This document shows, piece by piece, positions 61,072 through 64,000 of a stretch of DNA of 64,000 nucleotides. The stretch's first letter is position 1. The number at the start of each line of letters is the position of its first letter. Made by a program: the position numbers and the translations under genes. The stretch is from Mycobacterium malmoense. Lineage in GTDB: Bacteria; Actinomycetota; Actinomycetes; Mycobacteriales; Mycobacteriaceae. The notes under the pieces were generated by a model. That model saw only the letters and a program-made list of their open reading frames with translations. It searched no databases and was not told the origin of the DNA. The stretch lies in NCBI RefSeq assembly GCF_019645855.1, contig NZ_CP080999.1, positions 2,604,001-2,668,000 of the forward strand, read 5' to 3'.

Positions 61072-62340
61072 GTGTTGGATTTTGGGGCGTTGCCGCCGGA
61101 GATCAATTCGGGCCGGATGTACGTGGGTGCGGGATCCGGACCGTTGTTGGCGGCCGCGGCGGCGTGGGATGATTTGGCTGGAGAATTGCAGTCCACGGCG
61201 GCGTCGTATGGGTCGACGATTCAGACGTTGGCGGCGGGACCGTGGACCGGTCCGTCGTCGATAGCAATGGCAGCGGCGGCGGCGCCCTATGTGGCGTGGA
61301 TAAACGTGACGGGCGCTCAGGCCGAGCAGGCGGCCACCCAAGCCAAGGTCGCGGCGGGCGCCTATGAGACGGCGTTTGCGGCCACGGTGCCGCCACCGGT
61401 GATCGCGGCCAATCGTGCCTTGTTGATGGCGCTGATCGCCACCAACTTCTTGGGCCAAAACACGCCGGTGATCGCGGCCACCGAGGCCCAGTACATGGAG
61501 ATGTGGGCCCAGGATGCCGCCGCGATGTACACCTATGCGGCGTCGTCGGCGACGGCGTCGGCGCTGACACCGTTCAGCGAGCCACCGCAGACGACGAACG
61601 CGACGGCCGCGCCGACGCAGGCGGCTGCAGTTTCGGAGACTTCCAGCGCGTCTGGCTCGAACGTAGGTACGCAGCTGTCCCAGCTGATCTCCTCGGTGCC
61701 GACGACGCTGCAAAGCCTGGCGACGACCAGCCCAACGTCCGTATCGGGCTTGAGCTTGCCGCCCCTGCCAGCGGGGCTCACGACTGACTTGACAAACTGG
61801 AACACCATCAACTCGGCCCTCACGTCGATCTACTCGCCTTTCTTCGGGGATAGTTCCCTGGGCGGTGGCCCGTTCCTGTCGTTCGGGCAGACGTACGCCT
61901 ACGCCCAAAACGGGCAGGGTCTCGCCGCCTTTGGGGTCGCGAAACCCATCACGGGGGCCTTGGCCCCGTTGACTAGCGGAGCGGCAGTAAACCTGAGTTC
62001 CGCGGCCTCCGGCGCGGCGCCGGTATCGGGAGCGATGGGAAAGGCCGCCCTGGTCGGGAGTATGTCGGTGCCCCAGGGCTGGACCGAAGCCGCGCCGGCG
62101 ATCAGAACGCTCGCCTCCGTTTTGCCCACCAACCTGGCGGCCGCCCCCACCGCCTCGCTGGCCGGCGAGGGCGGCGTCTTTGGCCAGATGGCCCTGTCGA
62201 GCCTGGCCGGACGCGCCGTGGCCGCCGGTGCGACCTACTCCCCAGCCGCCGGTGCTGCGGCAGGGACACTTGGCGGCGTGGTCGCCGAGGCCGACCCGGC
62301 CGCGGCCACCATCATCGTGATCCCCGCCCTGGAGGAGTGA
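61072..62340 (+). CDS. PPE protein, SVP subfamily
   Basis: A 422-residue PPE protein: LDFGALPPEINSGRMYVGAG, WTGPSS, helical hairpin to about residue 175, and SVP motif VGSMSVPQGW near residue 330. Its C-terminus ends acidic (IIVIPALEE), unlike the PPLGG/PPSAG endings of the ESX-5 core PPE genes. The GTG at 61072 has GGAGG at 61061-61065. It has no PE gene upstream. The next 86 bases include a 25-codon Thr-rich frame (62346-62423) with a repeated ACCGCTACG unit. Confidence 0.92.
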   Translation: MLDFGALPPEINSGRMYVGAGSGPLLAAAAAWDDLAGELQSTAASYGSTIQTLAAGPWTGPSSIAMAAAAAPYVAWINVTGAQAEQAATQAKVAAGAYETAFAATVPPPVIAANRALLMALIATNFLGQNTPVIAATEAQYMEMWAQDAAAMYTYAASSATASALTPFSEPPQTTNATAAPTQAAAVSETSSASGSNVGTQLSQLISSVPTTLQSLATTSPTSVSGLSLPPLPAGLTTDLTNWNTINSALTSIYSPFFGDSSLGGGPFLSFGQTYAYAQNGQGLAAFGVAKPITGALAPLTSGAAVNLSSAASGAAPVSGAMGKAALVGSMSVPQGWTEAAPAIRTLASVLPTNLAAAPTASLAGEGGVFGQMALSSLAGRAVAAGATYSPAAGAAAGTLGGVVAEADPAAATIIVIPALEE

Positions 62341-62426
62341 CTGCTATGACCGCTACGACCGCTACGACGACGAAAAGTGGCCCGGCACAGGCCTCCCAGG
62401 TACGCCCGACAGGTAAGGGGTAGAAC

Positions 62427-63830
62427 ATGTTTTACGCAGCGTTCCCGCCGGAGTTCAACTCGGGCAGGATGTACACGGGCCCGGGATCGGGGTCATTGCG
62501 GTCCGCTGCGGTGGCCTGGGAAGGCCTGGCCACCGAATTGCAGTCCACAGCGTCTTCCTATTCATCGGTGATCTCGACCCTGACCAGCGGGCCATGGACG
62601 GGTCCGTCGTCGCTGGCCGCGGCGGCCGCAGTCGCACCCTACTTGACCTGGATGCAGGGCACCGCCGCCCAGGCCGCCGAAGCCGCGACCCAGGCCACCG
62701 CGGCCGCAGGCGCCTACGAGACGGCATTTGCCGCGCATGTGCCACCGGTGGAGATTGCCGCCAACCGCAGCCAACTGGCCTCGCTGGTGGCGACCAACAT
62801 TTTCGGGCAGAACACCCCGGCAATCGCGGCCACCGAGACCCAATACTCCGAAATGTGGGCCCAAGACGCCCTGGCGATGGACAGCTACGTCGCCTCGTCG
62901 GCGTCCGCCACCCAGGTGACGCCATTTACCGCGGCACCGCAAATCACCAACGCCGGCGGGCTGGCCGGCCAGGCGGCAGCAGTGGCCCAAGCCGCTGCCA
63001 CCCCGGCCGGCAGTGTGGCATCACTTGCCGCAGCGGCATCCGAACCCCTAACAACGGGCAACCCGCTGCTGCAACTGGGCGCAAACATTGCCACCGGCTA
63101 CACAGATTTCTTCAACAACATCATAAACACCCTCGTGGGACCGACCTGGGCCTCGACCATTAGCGAGATGTACACGGCCTTAAGGACTCCGCTGGGCTAT
63201 ACCACGCAGTACAACTGGATCGGACTGGCCATCAACCTTCCCGTGTCCCAGTTCCTCAAGTTCGCCCCTCACCCGAGTGCGCTTGGCGCGATCCCGAGAG
63301 ACTTGCTAGGAGGCGGGCTTGCGGCGCCACACTTTGGCCGGGGCACGCTGTTCAACGAGGTATCGGGCGGCATGGGAAATGCCGGCACATTGGTCGGAAA
63401 ATTGTCAGTCCCGCCGAGCTGGGCGACGGCCACTCCGGCCATCAGGACGGTCGCTGCCGCATTGTCGGCAGCAGGGCCGGAGGCCGTGCCGGCCGCCGCG
63501 CTCGGCGAGGGCGGGCTGCTCAGTTCGATGTCTTTGGCAGGGATGCTCGGCAGCGCCGTCGGTGCGGGTGCTCCTACCGTGGTGAGCGCCGGCGCCCGAA
63601 GCCGTCTCAAGCCGATCAAAGAACTCAAAGACAGCACTTCGCCAGAGAAGCTGAAGCAGCTGGTGGCACAAATATCGGAGAAACCCGAAAGCGTGCAGCA
63701 CCACACCGTCGACCAGGAGGGCCTCGATGGCCTGCTCGAGCAACTGGCCAAAAAACCCGGCATCCACGCGGTGCACCTGTCCAAAGGCGGCAAGCAAAAA
63801 GTCGTGTCGTCGGATGCGCAGTTGGGTTAG
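62427..63830 (+). CDS. PPE protein, SVP subfamily, with charged C-terminal extension
   Basis: A 467-residue protein. The PPE domain starts MFYAAFPPEFNSGRMYTGPG, with AFPPEF replacing the usual ALPPEI/V. The SVP motif GKLSVPPSW is near residue 327. From about residue 390 the sequence stops being PPE-like and becomes charged (RSRLKPIKELKDSTSPEKLK, then QLVAQISEKPESVQHHTVDQ and LLEQLAKKPGIHAVHLSKGG), probably two helices and strands forming a small extra domain. It follows the PPE at 61072 by 86 bp in the same direction. The role of the tail is unknown. Confidence 0.9.
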   Translation: MFYAAFPPEFNSGRMYTGPGSGSLRSAAVAWEGLATELQSTASSYSSVISTLTSGPWTGPSSLAAAAAVAPYLTWMQGTAAQAAEAATQATAAAGAYETAFAAHVPPVEIAANRSQLASLVATNIFGQNTPAIAATETQYSEMWAQDALAMDSYVASSASATQVTPFTAAPQITNAGGLAGQAAAVAQAAATPAGSVASLAAAASEPLTTGNPLLQLGANIATGYTDFFNNIINTLVGPTWASTISEMYTALRTPLGYTTQYNWIGLAINLPVSQFLKFAPHPSALGAIPRDLLGGGLAAPHFGRGTLFNEVSGGMGNAGTLVGKLSVPPSWATATPAIRTVAAALSAAGPEAVPAAALGEGGLLSSMSLAGMLGSAVGAGAPTVVSAGARSRLKPIKELKDSTSPEKLKQLVAQISEKPESVQHHTVDQEGLDGLLEQLAKKPGIHAVHLSKGGKQKVVSSDAQLG

Positions 63831-63860
63831 TGGGAAACCTAATTGAAAGGATGATGAGTT

Positions 63861-64000
63861 ATGAAACAGCTACTAGCGGTGCTCGGCGTTTTCGCCATGA
63901 TCGGTCTGGCCGCGCCCGCGTACGCCGATCCTGACGACGGCGTCGCTGACGACGCAGGCTTCCTCGCCGCTCTGGACAAAGTCGGCATTAGCTACCCTAG
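63861..64000 (+). CDS. DUF732 family secreted protein (3' end outside window)
   Basis: The first 46 codons are visible: a signal peptide MKQLLAVLGVFAMIGLAAPA with cleavage after AYA, then DPDDGVADDAGFLAALDKVG and ISYP, the beginning of a DUF732 domain. A GAAAGGATGATGAG ribosome region precedes ATG 63861, 30 bp after the PPE stop. M. tuberculosis has a DUF732 gene in a comparable place after the PE20-PPE33 cluster. Function is unknown. Confidence 0.82.
   Translation, partial: MKQLLAVLGVFAMIGLAAPAYADPDDGVADDAGFLAALDKVGISYP

Noticed and set aside
1..64000. CRISPR arrays
   Set aside because: No set of regularly spaced identical repeats of 20-40 bases was seen. The closest regular spacing is the three 8-base repeats at 33847-33896, which are too short and few.

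Overview
The window comes from a slow-growing Mycobacterium. It is GC-rich, carries PE/PPE and Esx families, mycofactocin- and F420-type oxidoreductases, a 13E12-family repeat gene, and a complete ESX-5 type VII secretion locus in the order known from M. tuberculosis (malQ, eccB5, eccC5, cyp143, ferredoxin, PPE/PE genes, esxM, esxN, espG5, eccD5, mycP5, eccE5, eccA5). I cannot name the species; it is not M. tuberculosis itself.

Bases 1-7850 hold a catabolic cluster. Seven minus-strand genes (SDR, E1 alpha, E1 beta, free lipoyl domain, enoyl-CoA hydratase, acyl-CoA ligase, Rieske oxygenase) face a divergent CoA-transferase. Bases 7860-9500 are a compact thiol/redox group: thioredoxin, a CstR-like repressor, a DUF302 protein and an AhpD-like protein. 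Three copies of the inverted repeat ATACCC-N4-GGGTAT or a near variant lie in their promoters. Bases 9700-19300 contain ordinary metabolic and hypothetical genes: an LLM oxidoreductase, a WS/DGAT, an ANTAR-only protein, an Lrp regulator, a CoA-transferase with swapped domain order, and DUF732 and SRPBCC proteins, plus small gene relics.

Bases 19333-22378 are a 13E12 (DUF222-HNH) pseudogene split by about 1.8 kb. The insert holds two consecutive toxin-antitoxin cassettes (VapBC, then a BrnTA-like pair with a broken toxin). Repeated end sequences lie at both outer junctions and between the cassettes, which suggests stepwise insertion of small non-autonomous cassettes at one site.

Bases 22380-32085 run from a SnoaL-like/LLM/malQ group into eccB5-eccC5. 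Cyp143 and its ferredoxin follow, then PPE25, PE18 and PPE26 homologues. At that point ESX-5 is interrupted by an 8-kb sulfur-assimilation island (37378-45483): a NarK-type porter, sulfite reductase sirA, APS reductase cysH, a siroheme-type chelatase, a LysR regulator, an FprA-type NADPH-ferredoxin reductase and an FdxC-type ferredoxin. Together these would form a chain from NADPH through FprA and FdxC to SirA, with cofactor supply and a dedicated regulator. Two matching TTGTG-N4-CACAA palindromes lie in the two divergent promoter regions. The island's right edge carries a decayed copy of the PPE26 3' end, followed by a second PPE25-like/PPE26-like pair, so it sits inside a tandem duplication of PE/PPE genes.

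The rest of ESX-5 (PE19, esxM, esxN, espG5, eccD5, mycP5, eccE5, eccA5) is intact. It is followed by a decaying PE/PPE pair, an esxN copy that differs from the first by one base, two further PPE genes (the last with a charged non-PPE tail), and the start of a DUF732 secreted protein. I saw no tRNA, rRNA, CRISPR array or complete insertion sequence.
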